A model generated the notes under the pieces. It was not told where the DNA came from, did no database searches, and saw nothing but the letters and a program-made list of their open reading frames with translations. A stretch of DNA of 64,000 nucleotides from Nematostella vectensis (lineage: Eukaryota > Cnidaria > Anthozoa > Actiniaria > Edwardsiidae), in contig NC_064036.1 of the NCBI RefSeq assembly GCF_932526225.1, forward strand, positions 13,261,181 to 13,325,180, read 5' to 3'. Positions 22,901 through 34,800 of this stretch are shown in pieces. A program made the position numbers and the translations under genes. Position 1 is the stretch's first letter, and every line of letters begins with the position of its first letter.

Positions 22901-24090
22901 CAGATGGCGTCACAGAGAAACCTAGTGAGAAGTCGACCAGTAGAAAGGAATATGTTGAGTTAGAGAACATTGTAGATTATACTAGGGAAGACAGCCAGAA
23001 ACAGACTGAGAATGGTGCAATAACGAAGCCTATGGACGGCACTGAGAAAGCCGCAAGTAACGATGAAGAGGATTCGACCAAAACGGATACGGACACTTCT
23101 AGGGAAATTTCTAAGAAAGACAGTGAAGAGAATTCGACCAAAACAGATACGGGTACTTCTACGGACATTTATAAGAAAGACAGTGAAGAGAATTCGACCA
23201 AAACAGATACGGGCAGTTCTAGGAACATTTCTAAGAATGGTAGTGACAGTGAACTGGAGAACGACCACGGCGATGATGAAAATATTCTCAAGCCAAGCAA
23301 GAAGCCGGAAGTGTCGTCACTAGGCACAGAGACTGACGTACCAGAAGAATGTGATAGGTCTGCGAATAACACAGAGCCGGTAAGGAAGGATACAAGCCCT
23401 TCTCAGGTGAACGGTACGGCAGAGGAGATCGGGGAGAATGTATCAACTAGCATTCCTGCTGCCCTTGGTCAGACTGTTGTTGACACTAATCGCAAGGATA
23501 CGCGCCCAGAAGAGGCGACCACGGATCGTCCTCTTGGTGATGCTTTAAACGCGTACAGCGAGACGGATGGGCCCACGAACTCGCTTTCAGAAGAACAATT
23601 CAATACAGGCTCCGAGCAAGTGTCAGAACCAGAGGAATCGCGTAGAATAGACGTAGAACTTGAGGTCTCTGAGACGGGAGCGACGGTTAATGGCAAAGAA
23701 GACAAAAGATACGACACAGAATCAGATACTGCGCTCACTCCTTCCTCAGAACTGGGGCATGAGAAAGAAAGCCACATTGATATAACTGAAGCGGGCGAAT
23801 CGGATACCTCTTTTCAGGCAAGCAGCAAACGGGGGTTGAAGGCCAAGAAATCGAATGCGAAGAAGAAAGTTGCGGATTCAGTTAATAACAATGACGCAGG
23901 AGACACGAGTAAAGCGAAGGGGAACGCGGGGCGTAAATGCCCCTATTGCTCTAAGTTGTTTTCGTTGCCTGGTAACCTGGCCCGTCATGTGCGGCTTCAC
24001 ACGGGGGAGAGGCCGTTCTCGTGCAAAACGTGTGGAGAGACGTTCATGAGGTCAGATGTCATGAGCCAGCATATCGCGACATTCCACTGA
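7972..24090 (+). CDS. PRDM-family PR/SET domain multi-zinc-finger protein
   Basis: Eight coding exons join without a frame break: 7972-8011, 11143-11423, 13059-13305, 15937-16697, 16906-19251, 20807-21094, 21576-21882, 22595-24090 (5766 nt, about 1921 residues). The start is the first ATG after a strong 3' splice site (exon from 7966). Exon 2 opens with a zinc knuckle, CDECDQLYKGHCPVHGP, then PR/SET strands (SLPDGL, MFGPFQGKR). Exon 3 completes the PR/SET domain with SNWMRYVTYARDKREQNL, YYRTFRTI and PGEELLVWFEDEY. Exon 4 has a C2HC and a C2H2 finger. Exon 5 has about 16 fingers, exon 6 one, exon 7 three and exon 8 the last two after an acidic Ser/Glu/Asp-rich linker of about 440 residues. The layout fits a sequence-specific nuclear regulator or histone methyltransferase of the PRDM family. 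The exact subfamily is not assigned. Odd points: Trp at helix position +3 in many fingers, Phe where PRDM9 has its catalytic Tyr, and splice-site arrays in three introns. Confidence 0.9.
9485..10960. repeat. 34-36-bp purine-rich minisatellite in PRDM-type intron 1
   Basis: About 42 units of the type GGGAGGGAGGGGAAGGCAGATAGATCATACCA. Two sub-types alternate at the left end (aggagcacatag and ggggcagatag), giving a higher-order period near 70 bp, and the right end is homogeneous. Frames of 150-200 codons on both strands come from the repeat and are not genes. Confidence 0.95.
11761..13058 (+). repeat. 76-bp array of complete 3' splice sites (17 copies plus the real one)
   Basis: Each unit holds TGACTATTTCC (branch-point-like), a pyrimidine tract CCTTTCCCCTTTTAG, and then the first 36 bases of PR/SET exon 3 (TTGCTTCAGAGTGGCC to GTGCTGGAT). 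The final copy, at 13059, runs on into the true exon. Units differ at only a few positions, such as GCG/GCA/GTG after GCTT, so the array is young or homogenised. Because 76 is not a multiple of 3, an upstream copy used as acceptor with the array retained meets a stop in the second unit. Confidence 0.95.
13330..15424. repeat. 59-bp minisatellite following the PR/SET exon
   Basis: About 35 units of AAGCTACATACACACGCTAC, ACATGCAAGACAGTACTTGA, TGAGAAGTTAACATACCAG. It starts about 25 bp after the donor of exon 3 (13306), and its first, longer unit contains TACGCATGCAAGACAGTACTTGATG from the intron start, so it seeded next to the junction without copying the GT itself. Variant units (GCGAGAC, TTAATGATAAG, GCTTCAC) are interspersed, which indicates repeated block duplication. 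Confidence 0.95.
15637..15936 (+). repeat. 72-bp array of 3' splice sites before zinc-finger exon 4
   Basis: Copies of TCTTGTCTTGTAG|TGCCTGAGTTCGCG, each followed by the first 40 or so exon bases, start at about 15641, 15711, 15742, 15793, 15865 and 15937 (real). The last three are exactly 72 bp apart. The exon-4 frame is open from 15741, so acceptors at 15793 and 15865 would add 24-residue blocks each with a CMFC motif. The first copy has TAA in place of TAG, so its acceptor is dead. Confidence 0.9.
19252..20205 (+). repeat. 15-bp array of about 64 consensus 5' splice sites
   Basis: The exon ends CCTTGTAATAAG|GTATGTC, and the following DNA is GTATGTCAATAATGAG repeated, so every unit contains AG|GTATGT or the stronger AG|GTAAGT (about a dozen units). 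In the exon frame the first units read V-C-Q-stop, so splicing at a distal copy would truncate the protein before the last six fingers. Confidence 0.95.
20468..20806 (+). repeat. 51-bp array derived from the intron 3' end before exon 6
   Basis: Units of CACTGAGCCATTTCCTCTGTAACTAAATAACCTTTTCAAAACTTTATTCTT resemble the true 3' splice region CACTGTGCCACATCCATATTTAG|GTAAAGG. In the copies the AG is degenerate (CTGTAAC), so they look like non-functional copies. There are about five good units with outliers on each side. Confidence 0.75.
22235..22460 (+). mobile_element. Possible tRNA-derived SINE in PRDM-type intron 7
   Basis: The 5' part GTGGCGCGGTAGCTTAGTGC resembles a tRNA box A region. The 3' part GTGAAGCGCATTTGATTGAT followed by GTGCGCTATACAAATGTCAA resembles the conserved GCGCTATA-type tail of many animal SINEs, and the end has a short tandem tail (TCAAGCATTAAATG twice). 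A clear box B was not located, so the call is tentative. Confidence 0.45.
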
Positions 24091-25874
24091 TCGTCGCGCA
24101 CGTCCACGCCATTACACGTGTCTGCAACACGCATCGGAAAAGGCGAGCGCGGAAAACGACCGAAATTGTTGCGTTCCATCAAATAGCGGCTACACCGTTT
24201 CTATCAAATAACTGTGTCGTAAAATGATAAAAACGGATGAAATCTATTTCTGTTATTTTGCAAAAAAGGGGCTATAGATCATTCCTAATAGAAGGGGCTT
24301 GCCAAACTACTGTTCTGTTGAAGAGAACTTGATATCGAGTCTTTCCTGATTTATCCTAGAGCATTATTACCTTCTGATATAAGGCGCTGATATATGCGTA
24401 TTTGATGGGTTTTATAGATATACTGTGTATCATAGTGGGCGTCGGTATTTATAATATTCGGTTACACGAAAACATTAAAATATTATTCAGAATAAATCCC
24501 TGGTGTTGCTTTTGTATTATGGATAAAGCGTTGTACGCTTTACATGACAGACGCGCAAGTTAGATCGTTGCGGTGAATGGCAGCTCTTCCTTGTACAGTT
24601 TAAGATTCATCCAAAGTTGAAAATCTATACTATGAACATAGGTTGAGTCGTTACTAGAAGAAGTGCTTCAAAAACCACATTCAGCCTGAAGCAAATAATG
24701 CCGGGTAAAACAAGCCTTTTGAAGTGGTTTTCATATTAACAATGTCTCTGAGAAATATACTTCAACTGATACACTTAGTTCAACAGGGTTTTGAAAACAA
24801 CAACTCTAATATATTTGGCCTATGCAAAATTAAGTACCCCTCCCCTAACCCCTCCCCTTAATAGAACATAGACAGACTTACCAGTCCATTAATAGTCACC
24901 CTGTCTGTTATGATAATGTAAAACTCTCGTTTAAGTAGATAATTTATATCATTTATTTAACACGCTGCTTATCATACAATGATATAAGCATTAGATTGTA
25001 TCCTAAGAAGAGTTCAAATACTTGATAAAACAGTGGACTATTATTGCCAAACTATACATAGAGATAAACTTTCTGTTTTACACAGAAGATCATTTAATTT
25101 CTTTGTAGACTTTAAAATTTCCTTTTTTGACGCACGTTCATTAGACAAAGTATTGCATCTGGTACTATGATTCAACCACCAGGAGATGGACTCGACAATC
25201 CGCTGTTCTGACAAGCGTGCGCCAAACAACAGCAACAAACCTTTATCACTGTTTGGCATAATATAACGTGATGCACATTTGATACGGCGGAAGGCCGAAA
25301 GGTCCATAGTACTCATGATATTCAGGAATTCCTTTTTCGCCTCTAAACGACAGCAAGTATAGGTGACTTGCACTAAAAAAAACCGTGAAATTTTGGTAAC
25401 TCAACGGCGCAAAATACCAATACCAAAAATCAACTTATTCAGCGCTCACGAATCAGCCAGAAAGTTTCTATATCAAAAAGAGCTTATTTTATTGATTTTA
25501 TTTGTCGCTCTCTGACGTCACGGCCGCAGCAAAGGCCACCCAAGCTTATTATTCGTAAATATTCAAAGTAGAGATGGTTCTGTACTAATTATATTCATTG
25601 AGATTTCAGCATAATGCAGTTTTGCTTATAATATTCTATTATTATTACTAATTATACTTGCACTGGCAGAAACCAACGCCTCCTTAAGCCTCGTAGTATT
25701 GGATCATTTGGGGTAAAGTTCTAATATTAAAACTATAGCATTTTGTCACTTTATAAAAGTGCGATATTAACAACACAATGTGTGTAAAATGTCCATTTGA
25801 CAAGTAAGTCCATGTCGATGAACCTCCATCTTCACCTCTTGACACGTGATCAAGTCAATCTTCACGTCACGTGA
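24091..25874. other. 3' intergenic region between convergent genes
   Basis: It separates the PRDM-type gene (+) from the glutamate receptor (-). It holds AT-rich unique sequence and the second copy of the dispersed repeat seen at 3240-3440 (about 25365-25530). No coding feature is supported; the 110-codon minus-strand frame at 25041-25373 is unrecognised. Confidence 0.5.
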
Positions 25875-28800
25875 TCACAGCGAGATCTCTTTGACGTCAT
25901 AAACCGACCCATTTGCCTCAGTGCGCATGGGCACTAAGTCGTCCTTGGTCCTCAGCACTGCCCAGCGGCTGAGATGTGAGTTTCGTGGAATCTCAGTGGT
26001 TGCCTCGTCTTCGGTGTCTGAGCTTTCTCTCCTCTTCTCCTCCTTGCACCAGATGTCCTTACAGACGCGACCCAAACGGAACGAGACGGCCTCGCACATC
26101 GTGCGGTGCTGCAAGTGGGAAAAATAAACCATCAAGATAGTGTAGACAATCCATCAACGACTCCTTGGCTTAGCCTGCTCCGCAGGTGTCTCGAGTGTTT
26201 TTTGTAATTTTTCAGTATTTTTATGAATTGGGCTTCCTGTGGCGAGTTAAACCGGAACCGGAAGAGGGGAGTGGGACAAAACTCCCTCTTTTCCTAACCC
26301 ATGCCCCACTCTTGAACACGCCACAGGAAGCCCGAAATCGAAAAAAAGCTTTTTCCCAAATCACTCAAGACGCCACTTGCGAGTCTACACTTGGCTGATT
26401 AGTTCGCCAAACTAAAGATTCCTTCTCGCTAGGACGCATGCGCAGCACGTAGTTTTCTGATTCTCCAATGAAACGTAAGGGCAAACGCAAGTGAACGAGA
26501 ACTGGTTAAATTTCTTGCGCTTGCGTCCTAAGAACCAGTGTAGTGGGAATCAGCCTTACTAGTATGATTGAACTGTGTTAAACCAAGAGCTGACTTGAAT
26601 TAGTATAGGTAATCATAACAGTTTCGAGTTCTATTCGGAATTAATTTGCGTTTTTCATAAGGTATCATAATTGCTCGAGCCGTCTTCATTTCTCTCTGTT
26701 TCTTTCTAATATTTGAATTAATTTTATCAAAAAAGGTTTTGAAAATTGTTTAGAGTATTATACATTATCTCTCGTGTAAGAACATACTAATTTTCGTGGA
26801 TTATGACTTTAAATGTAATTGCACTGGTATTACAACTTTCTATACTCAGGGGCGGCGGAAGGGGGGGGGGGGGGGGGCACGGGTTTCAAGCGGTACATAT
26901 GCGACCGAAAACAAATATGTTGAAAAGTTTAAAATCCCGTGCAGAATCGAGAAATTTGTTTATGTATATTTTATTATACATTATGAAAACTCCTAAAATG
27001 CTAACTGACAAATCACGTGAACCAATACGTAGCACGCAAACACATTAGAAACACATTAAAAAAATAAAGCAAGTAGAGATCATTGGGCTTATAAATATAA
27101 AAAACTGTGGTGTTTGGAAAATTTGTATGCTCTAGTGAATTCATGCCCGGATAAAAGAGTGGTGAACATACCTTTTTGTATGCAGTATCTCGTATTGCGG
27201 CGTAGACCCACTCGAAGATCATAAATACCCAGCCAAGAGCAATACCTATGGCCATAAACACAAACACGCCAAGCATGTCGTACAGGCTGACGCGCTGAAT
27301 GGACTGCCCTAAACACGTGACAAACACACGGGTCAGACCGACAGGTCAAGTTTAGTCACGTGATAAAAATAGACAGACACGTGATAAACACACGTGACAA
27401 ACATACGGGTCAGACGGACAGGTCAAGCTTAGTCACGTGATAAAAATAGACAGACACGTGATAAACACACGTGACAAACATACGGGTCAGACGGACAGGT
27501 CAAGCTTAGTCACGTGATAAACACACGGGTAAGACGGACAGATCAAGCTAAAGCACAAGAACACTATAGAACACTGCCCCACCCCATCCACCTGTGTGAG
27601 AACAACACTGCCCCACCCCATCCACCTAAGTAAGAAGAACACTGCCCCACCCCATCCACCCGAGTAAGAACACAACTTCCCCACCCCATCCACCTGAGTA
27701 AGAACAACACTGCCCCACCCCATCCACCTAAGTAAGAAGACCACTGCCCCACCCCATCCACCTGAGTAAGAACAAACCTGCCCCAACCCATCCACCTGAG
27801 TAATAACAGCACGGCCCCACCCCATCCACCTGAGTAAGAACAATACTGCCCCACCCGATCCACCCGAGTAAGAAAAATACTGCCCCACCCCATCCACCTG
27901 AGTAAGAACAGCACTGCCCCACCCTATCCACCTAAGTAAGAACAGCACTGCCCAACCCCATCCACCTGAGTAAGAACAGCACTGCCTAACCCCATCCACC
28001 TGAGTAATAACAACCCTGCCCCACCCCATCCACCTGAATAATAACAACACTGCCCCACCCCATCCACCTGAATAAGAACAACACTGCCCCACCCCATCCA
28101 CCTGAGTAAGAACAACCCTGCCCCACCCCATCCACCTGAGTAATAACAGTACTGCCCCACCCCATCCACCTGAGTAATAACAACCCTGCCCCACCCCATC
28201 CACCTGAGTAAGAACAACACTGCCCCACCCCATCCACCTGAGTAAGAACAAACCTGCCCCACCCCATCCACCTGAGTAAGAACAGCACTGCCCCAACCCA
28301 TCCACCTGAGTAAGAACAACACTGCCCACCCCATCCACCTGAATAAGAACAACACTGCCCCACCCCATCCACATGAGTAAGAACAGTACTGCCCCACCCC
28401 ATCCACCTGAGTAAGAACAATACTGCCCCACCCCATCCACCTGAGTAAGAACAGTACTGCCCCACCCCATCCACCTGAGTAAGAACAATACTGCCCCACC
28501 CCGTCCACCTGAGTAAGAACAGTGCTGCCCCACCCCATCCACCTGAGTAATAACAGCACTGCCCCACCCCATCCACCTGAGTAAGAACAATACTGCCCCA
28601 CCCGATCCACCCGAGTAAGAAAAATACTGACCCACCCCATCCACCTGAGTAAGAACAGCACTGCCCCACCCCATCCACCTAAGTAAGAACAGCACTGCCC
28701 AACCCCATCCACCTGAGTAAGAACAGCCCTGCCCCACCCCATCCACCTGAATAATAACAACACTGCCCCACCCCATCCACCTGAGTAAGAACAGTACTGC

Positions 28801-31800
28801 CCCACCCCATCCACCTGAGTAATAACAGTACTGCCCCACCCCATCCACCTGAGTAATAACAACCCTGCCCCACCCCATCCACCTGAGTAAGAACAACACT
28901 GCCCCACCCCATCCACCTGAGTAAGAACAAACCTGCCCCACCCCATCCACCTGAGTAAGAACAGCACTGCCCCAACCCATCCACCTGAGTAATAACAGCA
29001 CTGCCCCACCCCATCCACCTGAGTAATAACAACACTGCCCCACCCCATCCACCTGAGTAAGAACAACACTGCCCCACCCCATCCACCTGAGTAAGAACAA
29101 ACCTGCCCCACCCCATCCACCTGAGTAAGAACAACACTGCCCTACCTCGTCCACCTGAGTAAGAACAGCACTGCCCCATCCCATCCACCTAGTAAGAACA
29201 ACACTGCCCCACCCCATCCACCTGAGTAAGAACAACACTGCCCCACCCCATCCACCTGAGTAAGAACAAACCTGCCCCACCGCATCCACCTGAGTAAGAA
29301 CAACACTGCCCCACCCCATCCACCTGAGTAAGAACAAACCTGCCCCAACCCATCCACCTGAGTAAGAACAACACTGCCCCACCCCATCCACCTGAGTAAG
29401 AACAACACTGCCCCACCCCATCCACCTGAATCAGAACATCACTGCCCCATCCCTCCCGTACCCACATGAAACAAAAAACATCACTGCCTTAACCACCTGA
29501 GTAAAAACAACACACCACTTACCTGAGTCCTTGCCTGACATCTCTTTCATCTTGTCAATCATCTCGCACTTTGTTTTGTACGTCCACTTGTGTTTGAGGC
29601 GATCGATGATTAGATCGCGTTGCAGACGGAAAATCTCCATGTTGAAGAGATTTGTGATGGGTGAATTGAGAGGGAGCGCGAACCCATAGCCGTAAGTGCT
29701 ACCAAACCTGGCAACGAAAGGTTATAAGTGTCATAGGGGCGTTACCACTCAAGCATACGGGCTTCTGCCGCGAATCATCCGTGACACAGGCATCAGTGCA
29801 ATGATAATGATGATGACCGGGGGCGGATCTAGGATTTCCGATGGGGGGGGGGTACTCTCCCAAAATTATATATATAAAACATATAGAGGGAGGTAAATTC
29901 GTGAATTTTAACTACCATTTACCATTTTGGCCCGAAGGGGGGGAACCCCCTGCCCCCAGCACCCCTGATCCGCCCCTGATGACGACGGTTTTTAAGATGA
30001 TGATGATGATAACTGCGATGATGATGTATTCATGAATGTTACGTTATGCGACAAAACAACGTCTGTTATATGTAATTAAACAGGTTAATATCGGCTTGTA
30101 ATCACACACTTAAACACTACAATTCACGATACAATTTACCCACTATAATGCAAAACATCATTACAATATTACACTATTATTTTGAACAATCATTAATACA
30201 TAACAGTACACTTTTATTTCAATCTTAATACAATACAATTATTCATTTTACACATGCACACGGTCTACTCTTATTTTTCTATTTCTATTTTAAATACAAA
30301 ACATCCTATTTAACACATGAAAAGGCCAGTAGTGCGCTTTATCGTAAGTGATAAAATGAACTTTTCCTGTTCACGTCATCAGCGACAGTAGTCAAGTATT
30401 CCGTATGAGGGAAGTCTTAGAAGCGGACAAAATAATGGTTAGATTGTCTGATTTTTCATTGTTTTAAAAGGCAGCATAATGGTTTAATAAATTTTTATTG
30501 AGGCAACAGCATTTACTCGAATAGAGCCGCGAGGTTTTTAAAACTTATCGTATATGACTATTTGAAAATCATTAAGATTATTATACGATGGAATTTGTGT
30601 AAACAGTATTAGAGGAGGCCACTTGAAAATTTGGTATACACTATTTTTTCTATAGAACCTTTTTTTATAAGAACGTTCAGGCTGCGATTTCACCAAATTT
30701 TAAGAACATGCCGAGGCTCAGATAACAGCAACATATTGCTTTTTAATTCTGATGTGTTCTAAAATGCAGTGTTAAACTATGTTTATTAATAACAACCTTA
30801 AATATTTAATAATATTGATCATTTAATATTGTGTATTTGTGTAATTCTTCCTCCTAATAATTAATTGGATACAATATTTTATAAGCACTAAAATTTAAGA
30901 ACATCGTTAAAACATTTTCAGCCTTAAAATGCTGCAAAAATAAGAACGGCTCAGCCTCAACTGAAACTAGACGTTCTTATATGGAAAAAAAAAGTAGAAG
31001 TCCCTTTATGGTGAAACACACAGGCATACAATCACAATCGCAGGAGTTACGTTGTTTTGCGCCATCAATTCTCGCGCTCCAAGTACCGCGGACATTCAAG
31101 TTCTGCGCCATCGATTTTCGCCGCTCCAAGTGCGGGGGCTATTCGAGTAAATGCAGTAAAAGAAACTACAAAATGATGTGCATGGATGGAAAGGTGAAGT
31201 GTTAGCTGCGTTATTGAAGAGACTTCTGATTGAACGAGAACTTTAGTACACGTACGTTAGAAAGTTGTGACATTTCCCTCTTTTGCGCTTCCTCTTGCAG
31301 GCGAAAAGAGACTCGCGTTGGCTGAAGGAGAAAAACAATCCAAACAGCTCTGAAAGCTGAACCCCTATATTGCCTGGTAGAAATTGTGGCTACACAAGTC
31401 ATCGATAGAAGAGTTAGAAACACTAAGAAAGATTCGACGGGATCGTCAAGACAAGAGGGAATGTGTAAAAACAGTCACTGAGCTTTTGATGGTCATCATA
31501 TCGTCGCCATATGGTCATCATTATCATTGTCATCATTTTAAATAACATCATTATATTCATTTTTATCAAAACCCTATACATAATCATTACCATCATCATA
31601 GTCATTTTCATCATTTCCGTCATTTATTCATTAAAAAAAATAACATAACCATGATCATTATCAGGGAAGCTTTTGACTTTTTTTAAAAAAATCGTCTTTA
31701 CCATTACTTTCTTTATCGCGGTCATTATTATCAGCACCATCATCATAATTATTATCACCAAGACTTTTATTATATCATCACTATCCACAATAACATCATC

Positions 31801-34800
31801 GCCATCACCATCGCCACCATCAACCCCAATCACCATCACCATCACCATCACCATCACCATCACCATCACCATCACCATCACCATCACCATCACCATCACC
31901 ATCACCATCACCATCACCGTCACCGTCACCGTCACCGTCACCGTCACCGTCACCGCGTCACCGTCACCGTAACCGTCACCATCACCATCAAACACATCAT
32001 CACCTTTTTAATCTTCATCTTAGCTTTGGCGCCTATGTCTTAGTCATCGACATTATTTTTTTGATAATATTACATTATTTTTGTTAATATGCATTATTAT
32101 TGTTATCGTTATTGTTATTGTTATTGACATTATATTTTGATAATATTACATTATTTTTGTTAATATACATTATTATTGTTATTGTTATTGTTATTGTTAT
32201 TGTTATTGTTATTGTTATTGTTATTGTTATTGTTATTGTTATTGTTATTGTTATTGTTATTGTTATTGTTATTGTTATTGTTATTGTTATTGTTATTGTT
32301 ATTGTTATTGTTATTGTTATTGTTATTGTTATTGTTATTGTTATTGTTATTGTTATTGTTATTGTTATTGTTATAACATTATTATCATTGTTACTGTTTT
32401 TATCATAATAAGGATTATTGTTATCATTATCATCAATTTTTTATTATTATCATAACCATGCGTGGTTAGACTGTTAAAGAAATATTTTTGGTTTTTGGTT
32501 TCCAACGACCAAGTGTCTAAAAAGGTTGATTAAGCATGGAAGGTTATGACGAGGACGAAAGATGAAAGTTGAACAGAAAGATAAACAGATGGATAGAGGG
32601 ATGGAGTTACGGACTTTTTCCTAGAGGGCACGTGCAAGCCAGTATCGTCCCCCTCCCCTCCCCTTTAAAAGATATTTAGAGGCCTACTTCAGCTTTCATA
32701 AATCAACAAGTGAATACTGTTGCCATTGCGTTAAAAACATTAGACATTAGTTTAGTATTAGTTATTATTTTATCATTGTCGCTGTCATTGACTCTGGTGT
32801 CTGTGAGGTAAGTTTATCCAGTGGCGACAAGCGTGTTATGAGATGAGGCGCTTTCACGTAAGGCAGTCGACTACGAAAGACATGACCCTGGCATGACCAA
32901 GTACAAGTATAGGCAAATCTGAGCAATAGACACCGAAAACGACCAAGGTCGCTCTCTTCTCTCGTTGCCCGTTTACAGCCATAGATTGTAGTGCTGCTGC
33001 CTTGTCACAAAGAGCGAACCACGGCATGTATACCTCGAAACAGTGCCTTTTGCATTGTTAAACTGCTACTCATGTTAAGTTTGCGAGCAATCATTCACTT
33101 ACCCGCCGATGACTTTGAGTTTGCCACAGTATTCAGGCTGCCTTGCTATGTACTCCAGGATAGGGCGGTCAGAGATAAAGGCGAAGTTACTATTCATCAC
33201 GCGGTCGATGGCGGTTTGTATGTCTGGCATCCACGTCTTCCTCTGTTCCATAAACTGGCCCATCACAAGAAACCTAAGTTATTCAAAAATATCATCAGAC
33301 TTTTCAGGGATCGTCGCATTTTACCAATTCGAGCTGAGCTATGTCTATGTAATATAATCAGAGTTACTTAACACTCTACATGAGCAGTACCAGGGGCGCG
33401 CGTCCTTGGCCTCCAAAAAGTGGACATTTCCTATTAAAGAACCATCAAATGCCGGATTTTTCCCATATGATAGCGATGACTGAGCATACCCCCCCCTCCC
33501 CCGGTCAATCCTTGGCACACACCTTCTCTGCGGTGGTCTATTCATCATAAGTTCATCAAGTTCCCGTACTCACCTTGGCACATACGTCCAAATGAAAAAG
33601 TTCCTTAGGTTTGAGCTAATCAATTTAAATTCTATTACTCACCTTGGCCATCCGTTCTCATGAAAAAGTTCCTTAGGTTTGAGCTAATCAATTTAAATTC
33701 TATTACTCACCTTGGCCATCCGTTCTCATGAAAAAGTTCCTTAGGTTTGAGTTCATCAAGTTCCCGTACTCACCTTGGCACATCCGTTCTCACGAAAAAG
33801 TTCCTTAGGTTTGAGTTCATCAATTTAAGTTCTAATACCTTGGCACATACGTCTTCATGAAAAAGTTCCTTAGGTTTGAGTTCATCAATTTAAGTTCTAT
33901 TACTCACCTTGGCACATACGTCCTCATGAAAAAGTTCCTTAGTTTTGAGCTAATCAATTTAAATTCTATTTCTCACCTTGGCCATCCGTTCTCATGAAAA
34001 AGTTCCTTAGTTTTGAGCTAATCAATTTAAATTCTATTACTCACCTTGGCCATCCGTTCTCATGAAAAAGTTCCTTAGGTTTGAGCTAATCAATTTAAAT
34101 TCTATTACTCACCTTGGCCATCCGTTCTCATGAAAAAGTTCCTTAGTTTTGAGCTAATCAATTTAAATTCTATTACTCACCTTGGCCATCCGTTCTCATG
34201 AAAAAGTTCCTTAGTTTTGAGCTAATCAATTTAAATTCTATTACTCACCTTGGCCATCCGTTCTCAAGAAAAAGTTCCTTAGGTTTGAGCTAATCAATTT
34301 AAATTCTATTACTCACCTTGGCCATCCGTTCTCATGAAAAAGTTCCTTAGGTTTGAGCTAATCAATTTAAATTCTATTACTCACCTTGTCCATCCGTTCT
34401 CATGAAAAAGTTCCTTAGTTTTGAGCTAATCAATTTAAATTCTATTACTCACCTTGGCACGTCCGTCCTCATGAAAAAGTTCTGCAGTTGTGAGTTCATC
34501 AGGGTCCCGTATTCTATCGTGGTCTGATGCGCTAAGTCCTCCACAGTCTCTATCGGTGTCTGCATCCGGGATACTGTCAAGTGGGCGGCAAGATTCGCGG
34601 TGTAGGTGGCGTTGATGATCATGATGGCGAACCAGAAGACGGACACGGCTATCTTTCCGGACAGACTGGCCGGTTGCTCGCCCCCTTGGCTAAGGTAACA
34701 CAAGAAGGAAGACCATATAGCGCTGACAAGGCTCAGGGTGTTCTTGCTCTGTTTTATCTCACGGTCAACCTGGGAATTGGTAATTTAAGAAAATAATATA

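Noticed and set aside
26848-26885. Third hAT-like end (CAGGGGCGGCGG plus poly-G)
   Set aside because: No matching right end or target duplication found; may be a fragment.
27487-29421. 644-codon minus-strand gene
   Set aside because: 34-bp repeat open in all frames, located between two receptor exons.
32100-32408. Leucine and Val-Ile repeat proteins
   Set aside because: (GTTATT)n microsatellite.
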